Source: Variovorax ginsengisoli (lineage in GTDB: Bacteria > Pseudomonadota > Gammaproteobacteria > Burkholderiales > Burkholderiaceae_C). Taken from it: a stretch of 64,000 nt of DNA. How positions within the stretch are numbered: position 1 is the first letter of the stretch; every line of letters starts with the position of its first letter. Below the pieces are notes generated by a model. That model saw only the letters and a list, made by a program, of their open reading frames with translations, ran no database searches and was not told the origin of the DNA. Both the position numbers and the translations under genes were made by a program. Below, one piece after another: positions 25,939-34,152 of the stretch. The stretch covers positions 46,701 through 110,700 of the forward strand of contig NZ_JAUJZH010000026.1 in the NCBI RefSeq assembly GCF_030486595.1, read 5' to 3'.

Positions 25939-26829
25939 TCACGTGGCCGGATCCCTCTCGGGCAGCAAGGCGTCCAGCACGAACCGCGTCGGTCCGCTGG
26001 CGCCCCGGTCACCGACCGCGAGGCCCAGCTGCCGCCACAGCGCCGGGCTGAGCGGGCGGACGGCGATGCGAGGGTCTCGCGCGGGCTCGTGCGATTCCGC
26101 CGGCAGCAGCGCCGCGCCGTAGCCCGCGGCGACCAGGGTCCTGATCGCATCGTTGTAGTTGAGCTCGATGCGCGGCCGACAATGGACGCCAGCCGCGGAG
26201 AACCATTCCGCGGTCAGCCGGTAGAGGCGGGTGGAGGCGTCGTTCATGATCAGCGGCCGCTGGCCCAGCCACTGCGGCGTCAGCCGCCTGGGTGCTTTCC
26301 AGGCCGCCGGCAAGAAGGCGACCACGGCCTCGCGCCGAAGGGGCGTGACATGGACGCCCCGCACCGGCGCCTGCGGCAGCGCCACGACCGCCAGCTCCAG
26401 GCTGCCTGCGGCGAGCCGGGCCATGCTTTCGTTGGAGGTCAGTACCTGCACGTTGACGTCGATGCCGGGATGGTTGCGAGCCAGACGATCGAGCGCGGGC
26501 GGCAGCAGGTGCGCAATGGCGCCCGTCGAGGCCCCCACGCGTACGCGGCCCGTCTGGCCGGCGAGCTGGCGCCGCACGTCTTCCACGGCGTCGTCGGCGT
26601 CGGCCAGCAGCCTGCGGGCACGCGCGATGAACCGCTCTCCCAGGGCGGTCGCTTGCGCGGGCCCCCGCCCGCGAACGAGCAACTGGCCACCCAGGCGCGA
26701 TTCGAGTTCCGCGATCTGGACGGTGACGGTCGGTGCCGCCAGGTGAAGGGCGCGCGCGGCATTGGCCAGCGACCCGAGGTCGGCGATGGCGACCAGGGTG
26801 CGCAGATGGTCGAGGCTCAGTTCCCGCAT
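25939..26829 (-). CDS. LysR-family transcriptional regulator
   Basis: This 296-residue LTTR has an N-terminal helix-turn-helix (LRTLVAIADLGSLANAARAL, then PTVTVQIAELESRLGGQLL) and a periplasmic-binding-like effector domain. It diverges from argC at 26912 with an 82-bp AT-rich gap, so it likely regulates argC and itself. The effector is unknown. Confidence 0.9.
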   Translation of the reverse strand: MRELSLDHLRTLVAIADLGSLANAARALHLAAPTVTVQIAELESRLGGQLLVRGRGPAQATALGERFIARARRLLADADDAVEDVRRQLAGQTGRVRVGASTGAIAHLLPPALDRLARNHPGIDVNVQVLTSNESMARLAAGSLELAVVALPQAPVRGVHVTPLRREAVVAFLPAAWKAPRRLTPQWLGQRPLIMNDASTRLYRLTAEWFSAAGVHCRPRIELNYNDAIRTLVAAGYGAALLPAESHEPARDPRIAVRPLSPALWRQLGLAVGDRGASGPTRFVLDALLPERDPAT

Positions 26830-26832
26830 GTC

Positions 26833-26874
26833 GCTAATTTAACTTTTCTTAATTCAGAGTTGGATAAATTTAGC
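26833..26874. promoter_or_regulatory. Candidate LysR operator between lysR and argC
   Basis: The intergenic region is conspicuously AT-rich. GCTAATTTA at 26833-26841 and TAAATTTAGC at 26865-26874 form inverted arms differing by one base. An inner TTAA-CTTTTC-TTAA repeat lies at 26839-26852. Such spaced dyads are typical of LTTR recognition/activation sites. Not experimentally supported. Confidence 0.35.
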
Positions 26875-26911
26875 TGGAGCCATCGCGGTCGAATGCCTAC
26901 GATCGCACGCC

Positions 26912-27844
26912 ATGGACCTCCTCAATGTATTCATCGACGGCGACCAGGGCACCACCGGCCTGGACCTGCAGAACCGGCTCCGCGGCGGCGAATTCCGCAT
27001 CCGCACGTTGCCGACGGAAGTGCGCAAGGACGCGGCCGCCCGCCGCGACGCCCTCAACGCGTGCGACATCGCCATCCTTTGCCTGCCCGATGCCGCGGCG
27101 CGCGACGCCGTGGCGATGATCGAGAACCCCTCGGTGCGTGTCATCGACGCCAGCTCGGCCCACCGCACCAGCCCGGGGTGGGTCTACGGCCTGCCGGAGC
27201 TCGATGCACGGCAAGGCGAGCGCATCGCCACGGCATCGCGGGTCACCAATCCGGGCTGCTATCCAACTGCTGCGGTCGCGCTGCTGCGACCTTTGACGGA
27301 TGCGGGCCTGTTGCCAGCCGACTGTCCGCTCGTCATCCATGCCGTCTCGGGCTATTCGGGCCAGGGCAGGGCGGGGGCGGAAGCGCACGAGGCCGGAGCC
27401 GGGTCCGGGGCGCATTCGTTCAAGGTCTACGGCCTTGCGCTCGAGCACAAGCACGTGGCGGAAATCGAGGCCTACGCCGGCCTGGCGCAGCGGCCCCTCT
27501 TCGTGCCGGCCTATGGCAGTTGGCGGCAGGGCATCGTGCTCACCATCGGATTGCACGCGCGATGGCTTCCCTCGGACGTGTCGGGCGCGCGCATCCACGA
27601 ATGTCTTGCGCAACGCTACCGCGATGCGGCGCATGTGCGCGTGCTGCCGATGTCGCCCGCCGAGCCGTTGACCGAACTGGACCCACAAGTCCACAACGGC
27701 TCGAACGACATGAGTCTGGCGGTCGCATGCAATGAACCCACAGGCCAGATCGTCCTCTGCGCGGTGCTTGACAACCTGGGCAAGGGTGCCGCGGGTGCGG
27801 CGGTGCAGAACCTGCGGTTGATGGCGAGCGCCGCGCCGCCTTGA
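26912..27844 (+). CDS. argC: N-acetyl-gamma-glutamyl-phosphate reductase, short (type 2) form
   Basis: This 310-residue enzyme of the AGPR type 2 class has an N-terminal NADP motif FIDGDQGTTGLDLQNRL, the active-site TNPGCYPTA with C116, and the loop HAVSGYSGQGRAG. It reduces N-acetylglutamyl phosphate in arginine synthesis. No other arg genes are near, and it is controlled apparently by its own LysR. It could therefore be a second, specialised copy. Confidence in family is high, in physiological role moderate. Confidence 0.88.
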   Translation: MDLLNVFIDGDQGTTGLDLQNRLRGGEFRIRTLPTEVRKDAAARRDALNACDIAILCLPDAAARDAVAMIENPSVRVIDASSAHRTSPGWVYGLPELDARQGERIATASRVTNPGCYPTAAVALLRPLTDAGLLPADCPLVIHAVSGYSGQGRAGAEAHEAGAGSGAHSFKVYGLALEHKHVAEIEAYAGLAQRPLFVPAYGSWRQGIVLTIGLHARWLPSDVSGARIHECLAQRYRDAAHVRVLPMSPAEPLTELDPQVHNGSNDMSLAVACNEPTGQIVLCAVLDNLGKGAAGAAVQNLRLMASAAPP

Positions 27845-27889
27845 CGCGCGCCGGGCCGGCGCATACTGTGCCGTCGGTGAAGGACTCTC

Positions 27890-29197
27890 ATGACGACGAT
27901 CGTTTACCTGGGTGACGACAAGACGGTCTCGGTGGCCGATCCCGGCATGACGGTCCTCGACATCTCGATCGCCCACAAGATCCCGCATCTTCGGGAATGC
28001 GGCGGCAACGGGCGCTGCACGACCTGTCGGGTGCGCATTTGCGACGGCATCCAGAACGTCTCGCCGCGCACGCCGCGCGAAGCCGAGGTGGCCGAAGCAC
28101 GTCGATGGGACAGGTTCACGCGGCTGGCCTGCCAGGCGCGCGTGGGCGGCGACGTGACGCTCGAGCGGCTGGTCAGGCATTGCGCGGATGTGTCGCGCCT
28201 GCAGCTGGAGCAGGCTTCGATCGCGCCGCCGGAGGAACGAACGCTGGCGATCCTGTTCTGCGATATCCGCGAGTTCACGTCCTTCGTGGACAGCAATCTG
28301 GCTTACGACGTGGTGCACATCCTCAATCGTTTCTTCACGGCGATCGGCGATGCGATCCTGATCAACAACGGCATCATCCACCAGTATGTCGGCGATCAGG
28401 TGGTCGGCCTGTTCGGGGTTGGCGCAGACTCCCTCGAAAAGAGCTGTCTCGACAGCCTGCGGGCCGGCTTGGGCATTCTCCAGACGCTGACCGATCTCAA
28501 CGCGGCGCTGTCAGCCGAATTCGGCGTGACCCTCGATATCGGCGTCGGAGCGCATTGCGGGCCGCTCGTCGTCGGGATGATGGGGCATCCGAGCCAACTG
28601 CAGTTCACGGCCGTCGGGGACGCCATGAACGTCGCCAGCCGGATCGAAGACGCGAACAAGACGCTCGGGACCCGATTCCTGGTGTCGGAGATTCTGTTCG
28701 ACCACGTCGCTCAGGTGCCCGTGCAGGCGCGGAGAACCCAGGCCGTGCTCAAGGGCAAGCGCGACACGTTCAAGCTGGTGGAAGTCATCGGCTTTGTCGC
28801 GCCGGAGCCCGCTCTGCTGGTCCAGTCGACCATCGGCGTCCTGCTGCAACACCAGAAGCAATTCACGGCGCACCTCTATCGGCGCTTGTTCGAGCTGGAC
28901 CCCGGGACGCAGCCCCTTTTTCGAGGCAACCTGGAGACCCAGGGCCAGATGCTCTCCCACATGCTCCAGTTCCTGGTCTACGCCATGAGCCGTCCAGAGA
29001 CCCTGAGGCTCGGCTTGCGGGACCTCGGGCGGCGGCACGATGCCTACGGCGTCGCCGCCGGGCACTATCCGGCCTTCCGCCGGGCGTTTCTCGATTCGGC
29101 GCGCATGGTGCTGGGCGAGAAGTACACGCCGCAAGTCGAAATGGCCTGGACGGACACGATCGACGTCATGGTCCAGGCGATGCTCGGTCGACACTGA
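27890..29197 (+). CDS. Ferredoxin - class III nucleotidyl cyclase - globin fusion
   Basis: The single 435-residue frame holds three domains. Residues 1-95 are a plant-type [2Fe-2S] ferredoxin (C37, C43, C46 in CGGNGRCTTC, and C81). Residues 115-280 are a class III cyclase with metal Asp125 (FCDIREFT) and Asp169 (YVGDQ) and transition-state N247 and R251 (GDAMNVASR). Residues 305-435 are a flavohaemoglobin-like globin with candidate proximal H383 (LGRRHDAYGV) and distal Q351 or Q353. The purine-selecting Lys is Gln165, so ATP versus GTP is uncertain. There are no membrane segments. It is likely a cytosolic redox- and oxygen- or NO-gated cyclase. It starts 45 bases after argC and ends overlapping the permease gene by 32 bases. 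Confidence 0.88.
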   Translation: MTTIVYLGDDKTVSVADPGMTVLDISIAHKIPHLRECGGNGRCTTCRVRICDGIQNVSPRTPREAEVAEARRWDRFTRLACQARVGGDVTLERLVRHCADVSRLQLEQASIAPPEERTLAILFCDIREFTSFVDSNLAYDVVHILNRFFTAIGDAILINNGIIHQYVGDQVVGLFGVGADSLEKSCLDSLRAGLGILQTLTDLNAALSAEFGVTLDIGVGAHCGPLVVGMMGHPSQLQFTAVGDAMNVASRIEDANKTLGTRFLVSEILFDHVAQVPVQARRTQAVLKGKRDTFKLVEVIGFVAPEPALLVQSTIGVLLQHQKQFTAHLYRRLFELDPGTQPLFRGNLETQGQMLSHMLQFLVYAMSRPETLRLGLRDLGRRHDAYGVAAGHYPAFRRAFLDSARMVLGEKYTPQVEMAWTDTIDVMVQAMLGRH

Positions 29198-30542
29198 CGC
29201 GCCTGCGGTTCAACAGCAGCGGCACCAGCCCGATCACGATGCCGCCCATGCCGACCGCGTTGGTCACCGCATCGAAGGTGGGGACGCTGTAGAGCGCAAT
29301 GAAGAACAGGAACACGCCGCTGGCCGCCGGCCACCACACGTGGGTCACGGCCGACCAGCCGGCGGCCGCCAGCGCGCGGTAGTGCCAGGCGCAGGCCAGG
29401 CCCGTGAGGCCCAGGTAGAAGCAGATCTGGAAGCCGATCGCGGTGATCGAGTCCTGCAGGATCACGTTGATGGTGGGCAGGTACGAAGACACGAGCAGCA
29501 GCACCAGCCCCGCGGCCCAGATGAAGAAGATCGCGACATGCGGCGTCTGCCAGCGCGGGTGCAGCCGCGCGTAGCGCTGGTGCAGCGCGCCGTCGCGGGC
29601 CTTGGCGAACAGCATGCGCGTGAACTGCAGCATCTGGGTCTCGACCGTGCCCACCGTGCTGAGCAGCACGGCGAGGATCGCCACGTAGCCCCAGGTCTTG
29701 CCGAACAGCTTCTCGGCGATCGCGAAAATGACGTTGGTGTTGTAGTGCTGGATCTCCTCGTCGCTCAGGCCCAGCAGGGTGATCGTGATGAACACGAGGA
29801 AGAACGCCATCAGGAACACCATGGCCCAGAAGGCCGCGCGGCCCGGCGTGCGGCTCGGGTCCCGGGTCTCCTCGCTGAGGTTCAGCGTCACGTCCCAGCC
29901 GTAGTAGAAGAAGATCGCCACCAGCGCGCCGTTGGCGAACAGCTTGGGCGAGAACTCCAGTGGCGAGAACCAGCGCCACGAGAAGGGGTGCGCCGGCGCT
30001 TTAGTGAAGACCGCGAACGCCGCCACGATGATCGCCAGCAGGATCACGGCCTCGATCAGCGTCAGCCCCACCTGCACGTAGCTGGTGAGCTTGATTCCCT
30101 TGACGACCACGGCGCTCACCGCGGTGAGCCACAGCGCGGCGATCAGCGTGACCCAGTGGACGTCGTTCATCAGCGCCGGCGCGAAGACCAGCAGGGTTGC
30201 GTTGGCGGCCGGGATCATCGCCGACACCATGAACACGCAGCACAGCACCAGCAGCGCCCAGCCGGCGAAGAAGCCCAGCGTGCGGCCGAACGCCATGGCG
30301 ACCCACGCATAGGCGGTGCCGGCGCTGGGCAGCGCCCGGTTCATCTGGATGAACGCGAACGCGATGCCGAACATGATGAGGCCGCAGACCAGCACGCTGG
30401 CCGGCGACAGCACGCCGGCGGTCGCGATGATCGTGGAAGTGGTGATCTCGATGCTGTAGGCCGGCGCCGTGCCGGCGACGCCCATGACGACCGCCTCGGT
30501 CATGCCGAGCGAATTGGCTTGAAGACCGGCGGACTCGCGCAT
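29166..30542 (-). CDS. APC-superfamily amino acid permease
   Basis: This 458-residue protein has about 12 hydrophobic helices and the APC first-helix signature MGVAGTAPAYSIEITTSTI, plus FFYYGWDVTLNLSEETRDP in helix 6-7. It is a proton-coupled amino acid or polyamine importer. Its 3' end overlaps the convergent fusion cyclase by 32 bases, so both coding sequences share the segment. Substrate is unknown. Confidence 0.85.
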   Translation of the reverse strand: MRESAGLQANSLGMTEAVVMGVAGTAPAYSIEITTSTIIATAGVLSPASVLVCGLIMFGIAFAFIQMNRALPSAGTAYAWVAMAFGRTLGFFAGWALLVLCCVFMVSAMIPAANATLLVFAPALMNDVHWVTLIAALWLTAVSAVVVKGIKLTSYVQVGLTLIEAVILLAIIVAAFAVFTKAPAHPFSWRWFSPLEFSPKLFANGALVAIFFYYGWDVTLNLSEETRDPSRTPGRAAFWAMVFLMAFFLVFITITLLGLSDEEIQHYNTNVIFAIAEKLFGKTWGYVAILAVLLSTVGTVETQMLQFTRMLFAKARDGALHQRYARLHPRWQTPHVAIFFIWAAGLVLLLVSSYLPTINVILQDSITAIGFQICFYLGLTGLACAWHYRALAAAGWSAVTHVWWPAASGVFLFFIALYSVPTFDAVTNAVGMGGIVIGLVPLLLNRRRVSVDRASPGP

Positions 30543-30581
30543 GCCCTGGTTGTACGCCGGCTGCGAGGGCGCCGCAACAGG

Positions 30582-31364
30582 CTATCTCTCGGCCTCCACG
30601 TGATAGGTCTGGATCGGCTCCGCCTTGCCCTTGACCAGCGCCGGCGGCATGGGTCGCAGCCGGAACTGGTCGTCCAGCGCGCGCCGGATGTCCTCCGTGA
30701 CCAGCAGGTCGACTTCGTACCTGGCGGTCAGTCCTTCGACCCGGGAGGCGACATTGATGGGGTCGCCGGTGACGCTGAACTTGGAGAGGCCGGCGGTGCC
30801 GATCACGCCCGCCACCACCTCCCCGCCGTGGATGCCGATGCCGAAGCGCAGTTCGGGCAGGCCCCGCTCCCGCAGGGTGGCGTTGTAGCGCGCCAGGGCC
30901 GCGCGCATGTCCAGCGCGGCCAGCACGGCGTCCCGGGCCTGCCAGGGATTGGCTTCCAGGGCGCCGAACAGCGCCAGCAGGCCGTCGCCCACGAACTCGG
31001 TCACATGGCCGTGGCGGTGGCCGATGGCGATCGTCATGTGGCGGAAGTAGTCGTTCAGGATGGCCACCGTCACGGCCGGGTCGAGCCGGTCGCACAGCGC
31101 CGTGAAGCCGCGCAGGTCGGCGAACAGCATCGTCACCTGGCGCCGCTCTGGCGCCAGGGCGTCGCTGGCCTCGGTGAGCCGCTCCACCACGTCGGCCGGC
31201 ACGAAGCGCTCGAACTGGCGCTGCAGCTGCTCCAGCCGGTCGTCGGCGGCGAGCAGCAGCTTCTCGAGCTGCTCGTTCTGCCGGCGCCCGTGCAGCACGA
31301 GCACGGCCAGGCCCGACAGGGCGATGGCGCCGAGCGCGACGAGGATCCAGTCCAGCGCCGTCAC
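30582..31364 (-). CDS. Membrane-anchored class III adenylate/guanylate cyclase
   Basis: GTG at 31364 overlaps the upstream stop (GTGA), giving 260 residues. An N-terminal helix (about 5-24) is followed by a short coiled coil (EQLEKLLLAADDRLEQLQ) and the cyclase domain. Metal Asp83 (FADLRGFT) and Asp127 (FVGDG) and transition-state N204 and R208 are present. The purine-discriminating pair is Glu123 and Ser197 rather than Lys and Asp/Thr; Glu is the guanylate cyclase-type residue. It is translationally coupled to the AhpD-type gene. No receptor domain is present. Confidence 0.85.
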   Translation of the reverse strand: MTALDWILVALGAIALSGLAVLVLHGRRQNEQLEKLLLAADDRLEQLQRQFERFVPADVVERLTEASDALAPERRQVTMLFADLRGFTALCDRLDPAVTVAILNDYFRHMTIAIGHRHGHVTEFVGDGLLALFGALEANPWQARDAVLAALDMRAALARYNATLRERGLPELRFGIGIHGGEVVAGVIGTAGLSKFSVTGDPINVASRVEGLTARYEVDLLVTEDIRRALDDQFRLRPMPPALVKGKAEPIQTYHVEAER

Positions 31365-32446
31365 TCCAGCAGCATGGCCAGCCGCACGGTCGCGTTGGCC
31401 AGCGACGCCACGCCGATGGCTTCCAGCAGCGCGGCAGCGCCCAGTTCGGCGCCGAGGGCGCGCGTCTTCTGCTGGATCGACGAAGGCTCGTAGTAGACCG
31501 TGTCGCGCGCCCACGCCAGGAGGCCGGCTTCGCCCTGCGCCAGCCGGGGCGAGCGCAGCGTCGCCATGGCGCTGTCGATGTCCGCCTGGCCGAAGCCGTC
31601 TTCGAGCAGCAGGCGCGTCGCCGCGGCTTCGCAATGCGGGCAGCCCAGCGTGCGCGCGACCACGGCGAACATCAGCGCCTTGGCGCTGCGGCTCAGCAAG
31701 CCGGACTCGAACGAGCCATCGAGCGCCGCCTTCATGATGGTGCCTGCCTGAAGGCCGGCCAGCGGCGCGACCACCACGCCGAAGGGGCCGGCCGCCAGGG
31801 TGGCCCGGTCCAGGGCCGCCGTTTCAGGCCGGCCCGGGCCGAACTTTTTCATCAGCGGCATGGCGAGCGCGAGCAGCCAGCGAAACGGTCCGGCGGCCAT
31901 GCGCTCGAACTTCTTCTCGGGTGGGCAGGCCAACAGCGTGCTGACCCGGTTGAAGAAGCAGCCGAACGAGATCGCAAAGGCGATCTCGCCGATCTGCGCC
32001 GGGGTATAGCCGAGTTCGAGCAGGGCAGCCCGCTCGGCCGCGGCCGGGCGCGGCCTCGACCGCGCCAGGCTGCGGCAGAAGGCGATGTAGGCGCGTTCCT
32101 TGGCGTCCAGCTCGGCCATCTGGACGTCGCGTTCGACCTGCTGGATGAACGACTCGGAATAGCCCAGCAGCTTCATGTAGGCACGGTTCGCGCCGTAGCA
32201 GTAGCGGCACGAATTCTCCTGGGCCGTCACCATGCTGCCCATCCGGTGCAGCCGCTCGGGCAGCGCGGCGGGCATGTAGTTCGTCGCCTGGTAGGCGGCC
32301 TCGCGCAGCCAGCGGCTGGCCGCCACCCGGCGGTCGACTTCGAGCACCGGGGCGCCGCGGCGCTTGAGTTCGGCTTCCCATGCCGCGTCCGGCGCCGCCG
32401 GCAGGACGGGGTCGCTCCACTGGATCTCGCTCAGCAACACGGCCAT
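31361..32446 (-). CDS. Tandem AhpD/carboxymuconolactone-decarboxylase-like protein
   Basis: This 361-residue protein has two AhpD-type repeats. The first carries C80-RY-C83 (ENSCRYCYGANRAYM), the second C269-PH-C272 (LGCPHCEAAATRLL). Such CxxC centres act as peroxidase/thiol redox sites in AhpD. The ATG at 32446 was chosen; upstream codons are Pro/Gly-rich and unconserved. It is the first gene of a two-gene unit with the cyclase, coupled by GTGA. It may report peroxide stress to the cyclase, an inference only. Confidence 0.8.
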   Translation of the reverse strand: MAVLLSEIQWSDPVLPAAPDAAWEAELKRRGAPVLEVDRRVAASRWLREAAYQATNYMPAALPERLHRMGSMVTAQENSCRYCYGANRAYMKLLGYSESFIQQVERDVQMAELDAKERAYIAFCRSLARSRPRPAAAERAALLELGYTPAQIGEIAFAISFGCFFNRVSTLLACPPEKKFERMAAGPFRWLLALAMPLMKKFGPGRPETAALDRATLAAGPFGVVVAPLAGLQAGTIMKAALDGSFESGLLSRSAKALMFAVVARTLGCPHCEAAATRLLLEDGFGQADIDSAMATLRSPRLAQGEAGLLAWARDTVYYEPSSIQQKTRALGAELGAAALLEAIGVASLANATVRLAMLLE

Positions 32447-32561
32447 GCACCACTCCACAGGAAACCGGACACCATGGCCGATCGTCGACCGGCCGGCCTG
32501 GATGGTAGCCAATACGGGCCGCCTTCGCTCGCCTCGCCGGCACCCGCGGACGGCCGCCGCC

Positions 32562-34133
32562 TCACTGCGGCCTGCCGCCGCCGGCGCTGAGTTCGGCCCA
32601 GTCGAGTTCCTGCACCAGCACCCGGTAGGCATCGTCGCCGATCACATCGTCGCGGCGCATCTCGAAGGCGCGCTGGCGCGCCACCGCGATGGCGCGGCGC
32701 CGCAGCGGCCCGCCGGGTACTTCGTCGATCGGCGCCTCGTCGGCATGGCCCGAGTTCAGCTCGACGATCGCGCCGTACTCCTTGCGCAGCAGCTTGCCGG
32801 CCAGGCTGTCGTCGTGCGCGATCGCATCGAGCAGCGCGCGATAGGCATGCGTACGGCCGAGCCGGATTTCGCGCCCCACCGGGTCGTCGTCGCTGAGCCC
32901 CATGCGGCGGATCAGCGGCGCCATCGTGAGGCCCTGCAGCACCAGCGTGCCCAGCACCACCGCGAAGGCGCAGAGCAGGATCAGGTCGCGGTGCGGGAAC
33001 GGCGTGCCGTCGGGCAGGGTCTCGGGAATCGCGAAGGCGGCGGCCAGCGTCACGATGCCGCGCATGCCGGCCCATGAAAGCACGATGCCGCTGCGGAAGG
33101 CGCCCCGCCCATGCCCGGCCTGCGCGGCGCCGGCGGCGCGATGGCGTCGCAAGCTCAGTGCCTTGTAGCTCATCACCCAGACGAAGCGCGCGGCGACCGT
33201 CGTGCCGAGCACCACCAGCGCCGTGAGCACGGCGTCGGTGCGCGCGCCGCCAGCCTCGAGCCGCTGCCAGATCGGCCGCAGCTGCATGCCGATCAGCACG
33301 AAGGCGAACGCATTCAGCACGAACACCACCGCCTCCCAGACCGCGAACACGGGCACGCGCTGGCGCGCCGGCAGCTGGGCGCCGCCGCTGCGCGCGACCG
33401 TCATCGCGTAGGCGACCAGCGTGAGGATGCCCGACAGCCCGATCGCCTCGGCCGCGATCCAGACGCCGAAGGTCAAGGCGAACTGCATGATGAGCAGCAC
33501 CGGCACCTCGCGCACGCCGCTCATCAGCCGGCGCAGCGCCCAGGCGCAGCCCACGCCTGCCGCCAGGCTGCCGAAGAGGGTCAGCAGGAACACCGGCGCG
33601 AAGCTCGCGAAACCCAGGTGGCCGGCCATCACGGCCATGATCGCGAGGCGGTAGACCAACAGTGCGCTGGCGTCGTTCAGCAGGCTCTCGCCCTCGATGA
33701 TCTTGAGCAGCTTGTGCGGCAGCTTGACCTGCCGCATGACGGCGGTCGCTGCCGCCGCATCGGGCGGCGCGACGATCGCGCCCAGCGCGATCGCCACCGG
33801 CCAGGACATGCCGGGCACCAGCCAGCGCGCCACCAGCGCGACCGCGATCACCGTGGTGCCGACCGCGGCGATCACCAGCCCGGCGATCGGCCGCCAGTGG
33901 GTGCGCAGGTCGCGCAGCGAGGTGTCGTAGGCGGCATCGACCAGTACCGGCGCCACGAACAGCGTCAGCGCCAGGTGCGGGTCCAGGGTCCAGTTGGGAC
34001 TGTCGGGCACGAAGGCGAGCAAGGTGCCGCCGAGCGCGAGGAAGGTCGGGTACGGCGCACCCAGCCGGCGCGCGAGCGCAGCCAGCAGCGCGGCGCCGAG
34101 CAGCAGCACGATGATCCATTCGAAGGTGGCCAT
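32562..34133 (-). CDS. Na+/H+ antiporter, CPA1 (NhaP) family
   Basis: This 523-residue protein has about 12 helices at the N-terminus, with CPA1 motifs GAIVAPPDAAAATAVMRQ (ion-binding Asp pair) and EGESLLNDASALLVYRLA. A soluble C-terminal tail of about 120 residues follows. It exchanges cytoplasmic Na+ (or K+) for H+. ATG 34133 was chosen (MATFEWIIVLL); a longer upstream extension overlaps the methyltransferase gene. It is encoded after that gene on the same strand. Confidence 0.88.
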   Translation of the reverse strand: MATFEWIIVLLLGAALLAALARRLGAPYPTFLALGGTLLAFVPDSPNWTLDPHLALTLFVAPVLVDAAYDTSLRDLRTHWRPIAGLVIAAVGTTVIAVALVARWLVPGMSWPVAIALGAIVAPPDAAAATAVMRQVKLPHKLLKIIEGESLLNDASALLVYRLAIMAVMAGHLGFASFAPVFLLTLFGSLAAGVGCAWALRRLMSGVREVPVLLIMQFALTFGVWIAAEAIGLSGILTLVAYAMTVARSGGAQLPARQRVPVFAVWEAVVFVLNAFAFVLIGMQLRPIWQRLEAGGARTDAVLTALVVLGTTVAARFVWVMSYKALSLRRHRAAGAAQAGHGRGAFRSGIVLSWAGMRGIVTLAAAFAIPETLPDGTPFPHRDLILLCAFAVVLGTLVLQGLTMAPLIRRMGLSDDDPVGREIRLGRTHAYRALLDAIAHDDSLAGKLLRKEYGAIVELNSGHADEAPIDEVPGGPLRRRAIAVARQRAFEMRRDDVIGDDAYRVLVQELDWAELSAGGGRPQ

Positions 34134-34152
34134 AGTCGGGGCCGATTCTCCC

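Noticed and set aside
29040..31493. 817-residue rightward frame over the permease and cyclase
   Set aside because: It is antisense of the permease and cyclase; composition is low-complexity and no motif is present.
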